Source of the DNA: Methylophilaceae bacterium UBA6140
GTDB lineage: Bacteria > Pseudomonadota > Gammaproteobacteria > Burkholderiales > Methylophilaceae
Assembly: GCA_002423265.1 (NCBI GenBank)
Contig: DIVE01000033.1
Location: 1,325 to 11,215, forward strand
DNA: 9,891 nucleotides
Reading direction: 5' to 3'
Of the stretch, positions 1 to 7,875 are shown in pieces. Under the pieces are notes generated by a model, which was not told where the DNA came from, ran no database searches, and was given only the letters and a program-made list of their open reading frames with translations. A program made the translations under genes and the position numbers. Each line of letters opens with the position of its first letter. Position 1 is the stretch's first letter.

Positions 1-1733
1 ACGGCGAACGGACAGCGCTCGCGTTCACAGATTTCAGCGAAACGAGGCATGTCTTGCTGCGCGATTGCCATGACATAGCGTTCCTGCGCTTCGTTACTCC
101 AGAGTTCGCGCGGCGACATGCCAAGCTCTTCGTTGTGCACGTTGCGCAACTGGAAGCTGGCACCCACCCCGGCATCATTCACCAGCTCAGGGAACGCATT
201 GGAAATACCGCCTGCACCGACGTCATGAATACTCAGAATCGGATTATGGTCACCGAGCTGCCAGCAGCGGTCGATCACTTCCTGCGCGCGACGTTCGAGC
301 TCAGGATTGCCGCGTTGTACCGAATCGAAATCAAGATTTTCGGTATTAGCGCCGGTATCCATACTGGAAGCCGCACCGCCGCCGAGGCCGATCAGCATGG
401 CCGGGCCACCCAGTTGCACCAGCGCCGCACCCGGCGGGATCGGATTCTTTCTGGAATGTTTTGCAGAGATATTGCCGACGCCGCCGGCCAGCATGATGGG
501 CTTGTGATAGCCGCGCACCTCACCAGCCGATTCGATTTCCAGCGTGCGGAAATAACCGGCGATATTGGGGCGGCCGAATTCGTTGTTGTAGGCGGCACCG
601 CCCAGAGGGCCATCCACCATGATCTGCAAGGCCGAGGCGACGCGCGAGGGTTTGCCGTAATCGCGCTCCCAAGGCTGCCTGAAACCGGGAATATTGAGGT
701 TGGAAACAGAAAATCCGGTCAGGCCCGCCTTCGGCTTGGAGCCTGAGCCGGTCGCGCCCTCGTCGCGTATCTCGCCGCCGGCACCGGTCGCGGCACCGGC
801 AAACGGTGAAATGGCAGTAGGGTGATTATGCGTTTCCACCTTCATGAGGAAATGCATGTCTTCTTCATTAAAGCCGTAACGGCCTTCGGCATCCGGGTAA
901 AAACGCCGCGTGGGCGCACCGGCAACAATCGAAGCGTTGTCGGAATAGGCAACGACGGTCTTGCCGGGATGGAGCTTGTGTGTATTGCGTATCATCGCAA
1001 ACAGCGACATGTCCTGCTTGACGCCGTCGATCACCCAATCCGCATTGAAAATCTTGTGGCGGCAATGTTCGGAATTGGCTTGCGCGAACATCATCAGCTC
1101 GACATCGGTGGGGTTGCGGCCCATACGGGTGAAATTTTCCAGCAGATAGTCGATCTCGTCTGTCGACAGTGCCAGCCCCATCGCGGCATTGGCAGCTTCA
1201 AGTGCAGCCCTGCCCCCGCTGATGACATCCACTGTGCTCAAGGGTGCCGGCTCGCCCTGGTGATAAAGACGCTCTGCATCGCCCGGCTCGCTGAATACCG
1301 CCTCGGTCATGCGATCATGTATCAGCGGTTTAAGCACCTGCACTTCTGCATCCGTCAGCGGTGCGTTATCTGCCGTGGTCACATAATAGGCAACCCCTCG
1401 TTCCAGCCTGTTGATTGATTCCAGACCGCAATGCCGGGCGATATCGGTTGCGCGCGACGACCATGGGGAAATCGTCCCCGGACGCGGCACGACCAGAAAG
1501 AACTGTCCGGCGGGCGTTTCTTCCTGCAGTTTGGGGCCGTAAGTGAGAATCTGCTGCAAGACCTTGCCGGCTTGCTCGCTCAGCGCTTGCTCGGACCAGC
1601 AAAAATGCCAGAACTCGGCGTAGAGATGCGTGACCCTGGGCACACCGGCTTTGAGGCCGGAGAGTATTTTTTCCAGACGAAACCGGGAGAGTGCTGCACT
1701 GCCACGCAGGCTGGACATATGAATATTGGACAT
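1..1733 (-). CDS. purL: Phosphoribosylformylglycinamidine synthase, N-terminal part (3' end outside window)
   Basis: FGAM synthase catalyses the fourth step of de novo purine synthesis in the cytoplasm: FGAR, glutamine and ATP give FGAM. This is the long single-chain form (about 1,300 residues in proteobacteria). The frame is open from 1733 to the left edge, giving 577 residues, so the second half, including the C-terminal glutaminase domain, is missing. Visible signatures are the N-terminal LRGSAALS stretch, which matches the start of E. coli PurL, NSEHCRH at residues 220-226 of the linker/synthase domain, and ETHNHPTA from residue 300, followed by a Gly-rich AAGATG-like nucleotide-binding stretch. 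Start choice: ATG at 1733 ([11 protein letters not shown]) or in-frame ATG at 1718 (MSSLRG). The second fits the family's N-terminus better, but neither has a good Shine-Dalgarno. No PurR-like operator was seen. The identity is very secure; only the exact start is uncertain. Confidence 0.97.
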   Translation of the reverse strand, partial: MSNIHMSSLRGSAALSRFRLEKILSGLKAGVPRVTHLYAEFWHFCWSEQALSEQAGKVLQQILTYGPKLQEETPAGQFFLVVPRPGTISPWSSRATDIARHCGLESINRLERGVAYYVTTADNAPLTDAEVQVLKPLIHDRMTEAVFSEPGDAERLYHQGEPAPLSTVDVISGGRAALEAANAAMGLALSTDEIDYLLENFTRMGRNPTDVELMMFAQANSEHCRHKIFNADWVIDGVKQDMSLFAMIRNTHKLHPGKTVVAYSDNASIVAGAPTRRFYPDAEGRYGFNEEDMHFLMKVETHNHPTAISPFAGAATGAGGEIRDEGATGSGSKPKAGLTGFSVSNLNIPGFRQPWERDYGKPSRVASALQIMVDGPLGGAAYNNEFGRPNIAGYFRTLEIESAGEVRGYHKPIMLAGGVGNISAKHSRKNPIPPGAALVQLGGPAMLIGLGGGAASSMDTGANTENLDFDSVQRGNPELERRAQEVIDRCWQLGDHNPILSIHDVGAGGISNAFPELVNDAGVGASFQLRNVHNEELGMSPRELWSNEAQERYVMAIAQQDMPRFAEICERERCPFA

Positions 1734-1772
1734 GGGTTGGCGGGATATGAATGAGCGAATGGATAAAGCGCA

Positions 1773-1781
1773 ATTTTACCA
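1773..1781 (-). promoter_or_regulatory. Candidate extended -10 promoter of purL
   Basis: Read on the minus strand this is TGGTAAAAT, an extended -10 (TGn plus TAAAAT), about 40 bases upstream of the purL start. No good -35 lies at normal spacing: a TTGGCA is present but 21 bases away. That is compatible with an extended -10 promoter. Inference from consensus only. Confidence 0.4.
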
Positions 1782-1865
1782 GAAACCCGCCTCGCTATCT
1801 GCCAACTTGGGCCTTCAGCCTCGCCATCGGACAAACCTGCTGAGGGCCGTGCAGAAACTTGCAGA

Positions 1866-1891
1866 CAAAAAAAGACCCCCGAAGGGGTCTC
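1866..1891 (-). terminator. Rho-independent terminator after the Tyr/Pro/His-rich gene
   Basis: On the minus strand the sequence is AGACCCC, a TTCG-type loop, GGGGTCT, then a run of seven T. This is a compact GC-rich hairpin with a U-tract, the textbook intrinsic terminator. It lies about 33 bases past the stop of the small exported protein gene and upstream of the purL promoter, so it separates the two transcription units. Confidence 0.9.
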
Positions 1892-1923
1892 AGGCCAACC
1901 GGAGGTTGATGAGGTCAGGGGTA

Positions 1924-2223
1924 TTATCTGTGACCATGTCCGCGATGGTGGCCATGGCCGCGATGCTGATGATGATTGCGGCGGTCATCACGGTAATAGG
2001 ACTTGTGCTTGTAATAGCTCTGAGGCGGTCCGTAATAATGATGATACACCGGCGGGCGATAGTAGAAATAAGCGGGCGGTGGCGCATAGTGATACACAGG
2101 CGGCGGACTGACGTAATAACCGGGTGAAGCAATGCTGAAACTCAACCCGTAGGAATCTCTGGCAAACGAGCTGGGCGCAAATGCAATCAGCGCAGCCAGC
2201 AGGGCAAAACGAATGGCTTTCAT
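1924..2223 (-). CDS. Small exported Tyr/Pro/His-rich protein of unknown function
   Basis: This 99-residue protein has a clear Sec signal peptide: positively charged start (MKAIR), hydrophobic core, and likely cleavage after the Ala of SSFA near residue 21. The mature part of about 78 residues is highly biased. A first segment has PPP and YY clusters (VYHYAPPP, PPVYHHYY) and the tail is His/Gly/Arg-rich (HRGHGHHRGHGHR). I count about 15 Tyr, 12 His and 11 Pro in the mature chain and no Cys. No catalytic domain is visible. A well-placed AGGAG lies 7 bases before the ATG and an intrinsic terminator follows, so it looks like a real, separately ended gene. The His-rich tail could bind metal and the Tyr/Pro part could be structural or adhesive, but both are guesses. 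I do not recognise a named family. Confidence 0.8.
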   Translation of the reverse strand: MKAIRFALLAALIAFAPSSFARDSYGLSFSIASPGYYVSPPPVYHYAPPPAYFYYRPPVYHHYYGPPQSYYKHKSYYRDDRRNHHQHRGHGHHRGHGHR

Positions 2224-2230
2224 GGCATAT

Positions 2231-2235
2231 CTCCT
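2231..2235 (-). promoter_or_regulatory. Ribosome binding site of the Tyr/Pro/His-rich gene
   Basis: AGGAG on the minus strand, 7 bases before the ATG at 2223. It supports both the start and the reality of this small gene. A short dyad (GGAAG, 6-base loop, CTTCC; 2241-2256) sits just upstream in the leader. Confidence 0.75.
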
Positions 2236-2285
2236 GATCTGGAAGATTGGACTTCCGACACTTGAGAAACGTCAGCCCTGTCTGA

Positions 2286-2310
2286 CCGGTTTACATGAAT
2301 TTCGAACCGG
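2286..2310. repeat. Inverted repeat between DUF4197 gene and small exported gene
   Basis: CCGGTT at 2286-2291 pairs with AACCGG at 2305-2310 around a 13-base AT-rich loop. It lies 30 bases after the DUF4197 stop and 63 before the next start. There is no T-run, so it is not a standard intrinsic terminator. It may be a weak 3' stem-loop, an operator for the downstream gene, or chance. Confidence 0.3.
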
Positions 2311-2340
2311 CCGTGAGAAAGAGATTCAACGACACGCGAT

Positions 2341-3033
2341 TCAGTTGCCCAATGCGCCGAAAACCTTCTTCAGCAGACTGCTTGCCTGCCCCATCGGATT
2401 TTCTCGAATGGCCTTTTCCTCTGCTGCCATCATCAGATAAACGCCATCCAGTGTTTTTTGCGTGACGTATTCCTCGAGATTGGCCTGTTCTTTTTTCACC
2501 AGCCCGTATTTCATGCCGGTCTGCGCAAACTTGTTGTATTGCTGCGCGAGTTGCACGTCTTCGGTGGCTTTTTTGACAACAGGCAGGAATCTGGCCGCCA
2601 TCGGTGCCGATGTGGTCTTTTTGAAATACTGGGTGGCGGCATCATCACCGCCGGTGAGAATGTTTTTTGCATCGGTGACGCTCATCTGCTTGACGGCATC
2701 GACCAGCAAGACCTTTGCTTCCGGCACCGCAGCCTCCGCCGCACGGTTCATTCTCAGCACCAGTTCGTCTGCCTGCTTGCCCATGCCAAGCACACGCATG
2801 GTTTTTTCCGCCTTCTTCAGGGTATCCGGCAGCGGGATCTTCACCTGCGGGTTGCCCATGAAACCATCCACCGCGCCCAGCTTGCCGACGGCTTTGCCGG
2901 CACCCTGAATCAGCGCCTCTTTCAAGCCGCCGGTTGCCTCGGCGTTGGAGATACTGCTAAGTTCCGTCGCAGCAATCGGGCTGCAAAAAACAGAGAGAAA
3001 GGCTATGGTCAGAACAGCAGGAAAGTGGCGCAT
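2341..3033 (-). CDS. Exported DUF4197 family protein
   Basis: The protein has 230 residues from the chosen start. Residues 1-22 form a Sec signal peptide (MRHFPAVL, hydrophobic core, likely cut after SPIAA). The Cys in SVFC has Phe at -1, so a lipoprotein signal is unlikely. The mature chain carries the marks I associate with DUF4197: GLKEAL at 36-41, KIPLP at 65-69, MNRAAE at 95-100, then a T-DA-IL-G block and an AAT-YF block. It looks mainly helical; the family's function is unknown to me and it is expected in the periplasm. Start choice: an in-frame ATG at 3060 would add nine residues, but that start has no RBS and lies inside a stem-loop. The ATG at 3033 has GGAG 6 bases upstream and gives a normal signal peptide. 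It lies 88 bases downstream of glgP in the same direction, so it could be partly read from the glgP promoter. Confidence 0.88.
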   Translation of the reverse strand: MRHFPAVLTIAFLSVFCSPIAATELSSISNAEATGGLKEALIQGAGKAVGKLGAVDGFMGNPQVKIPLPDTLKKAEKTMRVLGMGKQADELVLRMNRAAEAAVPEAKVLLVDAVKQMSVTDAKNILTGGDDAATQYFKKTTSAPMAARFLPVVKKATEDVQLAQQYNKFAQTGMKYGLVKKEQANLEEYVTQKTLDGVYLMMAAEEKAIRENPMGQASSLLKKVFGALGN

Positions 3034-3039
3034 GAGCGG

Positions 3040-3043
3040 CTCC
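3040..3043 (-). promoter_or_regulatory. Ribosome binding site deciding the DUF4197 start
   Basis: GGAG on the minus strand, 6 bases before the ATG at 3033. The alternative ATG at 3060 has no comparable site, so this favours the shorter protein. It sits just downstream of the 3048-3103 stem-loop. Confidence 0.6.
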
Positions 3044-3047
3044 AGGT

Positions 3048-3103
3048 AGCGGGATTGCATAAAACCAGTCTACCGAATGACTGACGTAATGCAATCCCCC
3101 GCT
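3048..3103 (-). other. Nested stem-loop between glgP and the DUF4197 gene
   Basis: The outer arms are AGCGGGATTGCAT (3048-3060) and ATGCAATCCCCCGCT (3089-3103), complementary over 13 bases apart from two extra C. Inside is a second stem, CAGTC (3066-3070) and GACTG (3079-3083), with an 8-base loop. In RNA read on the minus strand it would form one long hairpin ending 4-5 bases before the GGAG of the DUF4197 gene. There is no U-run on either side. It may be a 3' structure of the glgP message, a translational control element, a factor-dependent terminator, or a copy of a dispersed repeat. Confidence 0.6.
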
Positions 3104-3121
3104 TTCAGAAACGAAAAATAA

Positions 3122-5623
3122 TCAGCGTGCCTGCGACTTCACTTTCCAGATGTTTTCCGCATATTCGCCGATGGTGCGATCGCTGGAGAATTTGGCGATG
3201 CGCGCCACATTGAGAATCGCGCGGCGGCTCCATTCTTCCTGATTCTTGTAGAGCTCGCCGACTGCATCCTGCGTCGCCACATAGCTGGCATAGTCCGCCA
3301 ACAGCATGTAGTGATCGCCGTTATGCAGCAGGTTGTCGAACACCTGACGGTAGCGGTCCGGCTGATCTACCGAGAAGAAACCGCTGTCTATCATGTCCAG
3401 CACCTCTTTCAGTTCAGGGTTGGCATGATAGTAATCCCAGGGGTTATAGCCGGCCGCTCTGGCCGCAGATACCTCCGGCGTGGTCAGGCCGAAAATGAAG
3501 ATGTTGTCGTCACCGACCTCTTCCTTGATTTCGACGTTTGCCCCATCCAGCGTGCCTATGGTCAGCGCGCCGTTGAGCGCCATCTTCATGTTGCCGGTGC
3601 CTGAAGCCTCGGTGCCGGCTGTCGAAATCTGTTCGGACAGATCGCTACCGGGGAAGAGGATTTCTGCCGCCGAAACCTCGTAGTTGGGGTAGAACACCAC
3701 CTTGAGCTTGCCATGCACCGCAGGATCTTCGTTGACCACTTCGGCGACGTCATTGATGAGATGAATGATGGTCTTCGCCATCCAGTAGCCCGGCGCCGCC
3801 TTGCCGCCGAAAATCACGGTACGTGGGGCCACGTCCGGCGCCCGGCCGCCGCGAATGCGGTTGTATAGCGTAATCACATGCAACAGGTTGAGCAGCTGAC
3901 GCTTGTATTCGTGAATACGCTTGATCTGCACGTCGAACAGGCTGTTGGCATCGACCTGCACGCCAGTCAGCTTCTCGATTTTCTGCGCCAGACGCAGTTT
4001 GTTCTCATGCTTGACGCGACGGAATTCGTTACGGAAAGCCGCATCATCCGCCAGCGGCTCCAGGGCTTTCAACAGGCCGAGGTCTTTCTGGAAGCCATCG
4101 CCAATGCGGTTCCGGATCAGCTCCGTCAGACCGGGGTTACATTGATTGAGCCAGCGTCTGGGCGTAATGCCGTTGGTCACGTTGACGATCTTGCCCGGAT
4201 AAATGCGATCGAAATCAGCAAACAAGGTCGTCTTCAGCAATTGGCTATGCAGGGCCGCAACGCCGTTGACCGTATGGCTGCCGACCACCGCCAGATGGGC
4301 CATCCGCACACGGCGGCCATGCGACTCGTCAATGATGGAAACCCGCGCCAGCAGATCGTTATCGCCGGGGAACTTGTGGTTCACCATATGCAAAAAATCA
4401 TGATTGATCTGGTAGATGATCTGCATGTGACGCGGCAGCAGGCGCGTCATCAGCTCCACCGACCAGGTTTCCAGCGCCTCCGGCATCAGCGTGTGGTTGG
4501 TGTAGGCAAAAATTCTGACAACCAGATCCCAGGCCTGTTTCCATGGCAGATGATGGGTATCGACCAGCTGGTGCATCATTTCAGCGACTGCGATTGCCGG
4601 ATGCGTGTCGTTCAGCTGGATCGCTACCTTGTCTGCCAGCTGATCCCAGCCTTTGTGGGTAGCCAGATAGCGGCGCAGAATATCCTGAATGGAAGCGGAA
4701 ACGAAGAAATACTGCTGCTTGAGTCGCAGCTCCTTGCCGAGCACCGATGTATCGTTCGGATACAGCACTTTCGAGATATTTTCGGAAGAATTGCGTTCCT
4801 CAACCGCTTTCTCGTAATTGCCGTCATTGAAATGCTTGAGGTCAAACTCGCGTGCGGCCTTGGCGCTCCAAAGGCGCAAGTTGTTGACAGTTTCGGTGCC
4901 GTAACCCGGAATCGGCACATCGTAGGCCATGGCGACTACCGCCTCATGATCAACCCAATGGTACTCCTGGCTAGCCTCCATGCCCTTGTATTCCGGAAAC
5001 TCGACTACACGCCCGTAGAACTTGACGATATACGTGCTCTCGGGCCGCTGAAATTCCCAGATATTGCCATAGCGCAACCAGTTGTCCGGCGTCTCGGCCT
5101 GTTGGCCGTTAACGATGGATTGACGGAACATACCGTACTCATAGCGGATGCCGTAACCGGTGCCCGGAATATCCATGGTTGCCATTGAGTCGAGGAAGCA
5201 GGCAGCCAATCTTCCCAGGCCGCCGTTACCAAGCGCCGCATCGGATTCGACCTCGACGATGCTTTCCAGATTCTGGCCGAGCGCATTGAGACCGTCGCGA
5301 ACGTCTGACTCCATGCCCAGATTGAGTGCAGCATTGGAGAGCATGCGCCCGATCAGAAACTCCAGAGAAAGGTAATAGACCCGCTTCGGGTCTTTCTCGA
5401 AGTAAGCCTCCGAGGTCTGCACCCAGCGCTCGACGACGTGATCGCGTACCGTATTTGCCGCCGTGTTGTACCAGTCGCGTTGCGTGGCAACCGCCTTGGT
5501 CTTGAACGACGAATAGCGCAGATGATTTTCAAGCGCTTGAATAATCGGTGTATTTTCTGTCGATACGGCAGGCACCTTGTATTTCTTTGCAGGGCTTTTG
5601 GGCTTGGATTTCTCTGTGGTCAT
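3122..5623 (-). CDS. glgP: Glycogen/starch/alpha-glucan phosphorylase
   Basis: This PLP-dependent GT35 enzyme splits alpha-1,4-glucan with inorganic phosphate to release glucose-1-phosphate in the cytoplasm. At 833 residues it is close to the family norm (E. coli GlgP about 815). Visible marks are YYLSLEFLIGR at 83-93, GNGGLG at 132-137, IKRIHEYKRQLLN around 565-580, and the PLP site GTGNMKMALNG with Lys680 as the Schiff-base lysine. The first 20 or so residues are Lys/Pro/Ser-rich and precede the conserved fold. The ATG at 5623 has only a weak GAAG upstream, but conservation resumes soon after it, so the start is probably right. No other glycogen genes (glgA, B, C, X) lie in the window. A TATAAT -10 and a dyad precede it, and it appears to be transcribed separately from htpG because a terminator lies between them. 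GlgP and MalP cannot be separated on motifs alone. Confidence 0.97.
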   Translation of the reverse strand: MTTEKSKPKSPAKKYKVPAVSTENTPIIQALENHLRYSSFKTKAVATQRDWYNTAANTVRDHVVERWVQTSEAYFEKDPKRVYYLSLEFLIGRMLSNAALNLGMESDVRDGLNALGQNLESIVEVESDAALGNGGLGRLAACFLDSMATMDIPGTGYGIRYEYGMFRQSIVNGQQAETPDNWLRYGNIWEFQRPESTYIVKFYGRVVEFPEYKGMEASQEYHWVDHEAVVAMAYDVPIPGYGTETVNNLRLWSAKAAREFDLKHFNDGNYEKAVEERNSSENISKVLYPNDTSVLGKELRLKQQYFFVSASIQDILRRYLATHKGWDQLADKVAIQLNDTHPAIAVAEMMHQLVDTHHLPWKQAWDLVVRIFAYTNHTLMPEALETWSVELMTRLLPRHMQIIYQINHDFLHMVNHKFPGDNDLLARVSIIDESHGRRVRMAHLAVVGSHTVNGVAALHSQLLKTTLFADFDRIYPGKIVNVTNGITPRRWLNQCNPGLTELIRNRIGDGFQKDLGLLKALEPLADDAAFRNEFRRVKHENKLRLAQKIEKLTGVQVDANSLFDVQIKRIHEYKRQLLNLLHVITLYNRIRGGRAPDVAPRTVIFGGKAAPGYWMAKTIIHLINDVAEVVNEDPAVHGKLKVVFYPNYEVSAAEILFPGSDLSEQISTAGTEASGTGNMKMALNGALTIGTLDGANVEIKEEVGDDNIFIFGLTTPEVSAARAAGYNPWDYYHANPELKEVLDMIDSGFFSVDQPDRYRQVFDNLLHNGDHYMLLADYASYVATQDAVGELYKNQEEWSRRAILNVARIAKFSSDRTIGEYAENIWKVKSQAR

Positions 5624-5687
5624 GATGGGCTTCTTTGAAAATCTGACTTTAGGTTCGCGTTGAGCGTAACGTGCGGCGATGTTTAGC

Positions 5688-5703
5688 TTGAACTTCAGTT
5701 CAA
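5688..5703. repeat. Dyad at the predicted glgP transcription start
   Basis: TTGAAC (5688-5693), 4-base centre TTCA, GTTCAA (5698-5703): perfect 6-base arms. It begins on the last base of the -10 and covers the expected +1 region. This is a typical place for a repressor operator, or it may be a hairpin at the 5' end of the mRNA. No regulator can be named. Confidence 0.4.
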
Positions 5704-5708
5704 TTATA
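5703..5708 (-). promoter_or_regulatory. Candidate -10 box of glgP
   Basis: TATAAT on the minus strand, exact sigma-70 -10 consensus, about 80 bases before the glgP start and downstream of the htpG terminator. The -35 region at 16-18 base spacing is poor (ATTTAG-like), so the promoter may need an activator or be weak. Confidence 0.45.
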
Positions 5709-5743
5709 GACTAGCAAGAAGCGTACTAAATATGAAATTTATG

Positions 5744-5780
5744 AAAAACCCGCCAGCCGGTGAAGGCAAGGCGGGGGTTT
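5744..5780 (-). terminator. Rho-independent terminator of htpG
   Basis: On the minus strand AAACCCCCGCC and GGCGGG form a GC-rich stem around a 15-base loop that can fold a little further, followed by TTTTT. It starts about 28 bases after the htpG stop and ends before the glgP -10, so it isolates the two genes. The plus strand also ends in a short T-run (GGGGGTTT), but nothing is read towards it from the left. Confidence 0.85.
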
Positions 5781-5808
5781 CAATACTGAATCAGAGTGCT
5801 GAATCAGC

Positions 5809-7695
5809 TCAGGCCAACAAGCTGTTCATGCGTTTGACGAAGCTGGCCGGATCATCCAGCTGACCGCCCTCGGCCAGCAACGCCTGATCGAACAACACAT
5901 GCGTGAGATCATCGAAACGGACACCATCATCCTCGGCTTTCAACAATTGCAGAAGACGATGGCCCGGGTTGATTTCCAGCACAGGCTTACTGTCCGGCGT
6001 CTTCTGACCGGCGGCTTTCAGCAAGCGCTCAAGATTGCCGGAAAGATCATGTTCGCCCGCCACCAGACAGGCCGGTGATTCGGTCAGACGGTGGGTGACG
6101 CGCACTTCCTTCACTTTGTCGCCCAGCGTGGCCTGGATTTTTTCAGTGAGGGATTTGTATTCGTCCTCGACCTTCTTCTGCTCTTCCTTTTCCGCCTCGT
6201 CTTCCAGCTTGCCCAGATCGAGATCGCCCTTGGCCACGGATTGCAATGGCTTGCCGTCGAACTCGGTGAGACTGCCAAGCAGCCATTCGTCGACGCGGTC
6301 GGAGAGCAACAGCACCTCGATGCCTTTCTTGCGGAAGATTTCCAGGTGCGGGCTATGTTTCGCTGCGGCAAAGCTGTCGGCCGTGATGTAGTAAATCTTG
6401 TCCTGGCCTTCCTTCATGCGCTCGATATAGGCCTTGAGCGAAACCACCTGCTCTTCGTTATCAAGCTGCGTGGAGGCAAAGCGCAGCAGCCCGGCGATTT
6501 TGTCCTTGTTGGCAAAATCCTCACCCGGACCTTCCTTCAGCACGCGCCCGAACTCGTTCCAGAACTTGCTGTACTCCTCTGGCTGGTTTTCCGCCAGATC
6601 TTCCAGCAGTCCCAGCAGCTTTTTCACCGAACCGGCCTTGATGGCATCGATATCCTTGCTGTGCTGCAGAATCTCGCGCGAGACATTCAACGGCAGATCG
6701 GCGCTGTCGATGACGCCACGCACGAAGCGCAGATACTGCGGCATCAGCTTCTCGGCATCCTCCATGATGAACACACGCTTCACATACAGTTTGATGCCGT
6801 GACGGCGCTCGCGGTCATAAAGATCGAACGGCGCCTTGGCCGGGATGTAAAGCAACGAGATATATTCCTGCTTGCCCTCGACCCGGTTATGGCTCCAGGC
6901 CAGCGGATCCTCGAAATCGTGCGAAACGTGCTTGTAGAACTCCTTGTAGTCGTCCTCGCTGATCTCGCTCTTGGCTCTGGCCCACAGCGCGGAAGCCTTG
7001 TTCACCACTTCGTCCTCGTCGGTCGGCACCTGTTCGCCGTCCTTCCACTCGGATTTCTTCATGACGATGGGCAGCGTGATGTGGTCGGAATACTTGCGGA
7101 TGATGGTCTTCAGTTTCCAATCATTAAGGAATTCATCCTCACCTTCGCGCAGATGCAGGATGATATCGGTGCCGCGTGTCGCCTTGTCGGCAGCAGACAG
7201 CGTGTAATCGCCCTCGCCGCTCGATTCCCACTGCACCGCTTCAATACTGCCGGCGCGGCGGGTGATCAAGGTCACCTTGTCGGCAATAATGAAAGAGGAA
7301 TAGAAACCGACGCCGAATTGGCCGATCAGATTGGCGTCCTTGACCTGGTCGCCGCTGAGGGCATTGATGAATTCTTTGGTACCGGATCTGGCGATAGTGC
7401 CGATATTGTCGATGACTTCCTGACGGCTCATGCCGATGCCGTTGTCGGAAATGGTGACGGTGCGTGCAGCCTTGTCGAAACTGATGCGTATCTTCAGCTC
7501 ACTATCGTTGCCGTAGAGGCTGTTGTCAGCCAGCGCCTCGAAACGCAGCTTGTCTGCCGCATCGGAGGCATTCGAAATCAGTTCGCGCAGCACGATCTCC
7601 TTGTTGCTGTAGAGCGAATGAATCATCAGGTGCAGCAGCTGCTTCACCTCGGCCTGAAAGCCCAGCGTTTGTTTTTCCTGTGTTTGTGCAGTCAT
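5809..7695 (-). CDS. htpG: Molecular chaperone HtpG (bacterial Hsp90)
   Basis: HtpG is a cytoplasmic homodimeric ATPase of the GHKL superfamily that remodels client proteins, often with DnaK. This copy has 628 residues (E. coli 624). The N-terminal ATP site is complete: [23 protein letters not shown] box with Glu38 and Asn42, DNGIGM at 84-89 (ADP-binding Asp84), and the lid/glycine box [12 protein letters not shown]. The middle domain carries the NVSREILQ loop with the conserved catalytic Arg. The C-terminal dimerisation domain ends in [10 protein letters not shown] with no MEEVD tail, as expected for bacteria. An in-frame ATG at 7761 would add 22 unconserved residues. The ATG at 7695 ([17 protein letters not shown]) has GGGAG 8 bases upstream, matches the family start and lies downstream of the heat-shock promoter, so it was chosen. 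Likely heat-induced. Confidence 0.98.
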   Translation of the reverse strand: MTAQTQEKQTLGFQAEVKQLLHLMIHSLYSNKEIVLRELISNASDAADKLRFEALADNSLYGNDSELKIRISFDKAARTVTISDNGIGMSRQEVIDNIGTIARSGTKEFINALSGDQVKDANLIGQFGVGFYSSFIIADKVTLITRRAGSIEAVQWESSGEGDYTLSAADKATRGTDIILHLREGEDEFLNDWKLKTIIRKYSDHITLPIVMKKSEWKDGEQVPTDEDEVVNKASALWARAKSEISEDDYKEFYKHVSHDFEDPLAWSHNRVEGKQEYISLLYIPAKAPFDLYDRERRHGIKLYVKRVFIMEDAEKLMPQYLRFVRGVIDSADLPLNVSREILQHSKDIDAIKAGSVKKLLGLLEDLAENQPEEYSKFWNEFGRVLKEGPGEDFANKDKIAGLLRFASTQLDNEEQVVSLKAYIERMKEGQDKIYYITADSFAAAKHSPHLEIFRKKGIEVLLLSDRVDEWLLGSLTEFDGKPLQSVAKGDLDLGKLEDEAEKEEQKKVEDEYKSLTEKIQATLGDKVKEVRVTHRLTESPACLVAGEHDLSGNLERLLKAAGQKTPDSKPVLEINPGHRLLQLLKAEDDGVRFDDLTHVLFDQALLAEGGQLDDPASFVKRMNSLLA

Positions 7696-7703
7696 TGTGT
7701 GGT

Positions 7704-7708
7704 CTCCC
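7704..7708 (-). promoter_or_regulatory. Ribosome binding site deciding the htpG start
   Basis: GGGAG on the minus strand, 8 bases before the ATG at 7695. It rules in the family-like start. The upstream ATG at 7761 lies within the -35 of the heat-shock promoter, so it would not be on the transcript made from it. Confidence 0.8.
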
Positions 7709-7733
7709 GGATTGATACGATCGAATGTTGTGC

Positions 7734-7762
7734 ATATGCGGACCGCCTGATGGTTTTTCAAG
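7734..7762 (-). promoter_or_regulatory. Sigma-32 (RpoH) type heat-shock promoter of htpG
   Basis: Minus strand: CTTGAAA (7762-7756), 14-base spacer, CCGCATAT (7741-7734). The E. coli sigma-32 consensus is CTTGAA, 13-17 bases, CCCCATnT, so the -35 is perfect and the -10 differs at one main position. The transcript would start near 7727, giving a leader of about 30 bases that includes the RBS. The placement in front of htpG, a known sigma-32 gene in E. coli, makes chance unlikely. Confidence 0.8.
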
Positions 7763-7785
7763 AGCGGCAGCCCCGTTACAATTCA

Positions 7786-7813
7786 TTTACACTTTCTCAT
7801 GCAGCGGTATAAT
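7786..7813 (+). promoter_or_regulatory. Sigma-70 promoter of the TPR-oxygenase gene
   Basis: TTTACA (7786-7791), 16-base spacer, TATAAT (7808-7813): five of six at -35 and perfect at -10. Transcription would start near 7820, so an ATG at 7876 leaves a leader of about 55 bases. It diverges from the htpG heat-shock promoter without overlapping it. Confidence 0.7.
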
Positions 7814-7875
7814 CTGGCACCATACAGGTGCAGCAAGGTTTCCGCTGTTTGTTCAAACCCGATTTGGTGCGGCTC

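Noticed and set aside
54..746. Plus-strand open frames opposite purL, including 54-746 and 822-1418
   Set aside because: The minus frame encodes clear PurL motifs over the same bases; the plus-strand products have no domain.
1734..1865. PurR-type operator upstream of purL
   Set aside because: No sequence close to the E. coli PurR box was found in this leader.
2965..2985. Possible lipoprotein signal (Cys in SVFC) in the DUF4197 protein
   Set aside because: Residue -1 is Phe, not Gly/Ala/Ser, so it does not fit a lipobox; an ordinary Sec cleavage after SPIAA fits better.
3878..5188. Open frame of 436 codons on the plus strand
   Set aside because: Antisense to glgP, no RBS or known domain; a codon-bias shadow.
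6091..7812. Long open frame of 573 codons on the plus strand
   Set aside because: It lies wholly antisense to htpG, whose protein is unmistakable. The translation has no recognisable domain, and such frames are common opposite high-GC genes with biased third positions.
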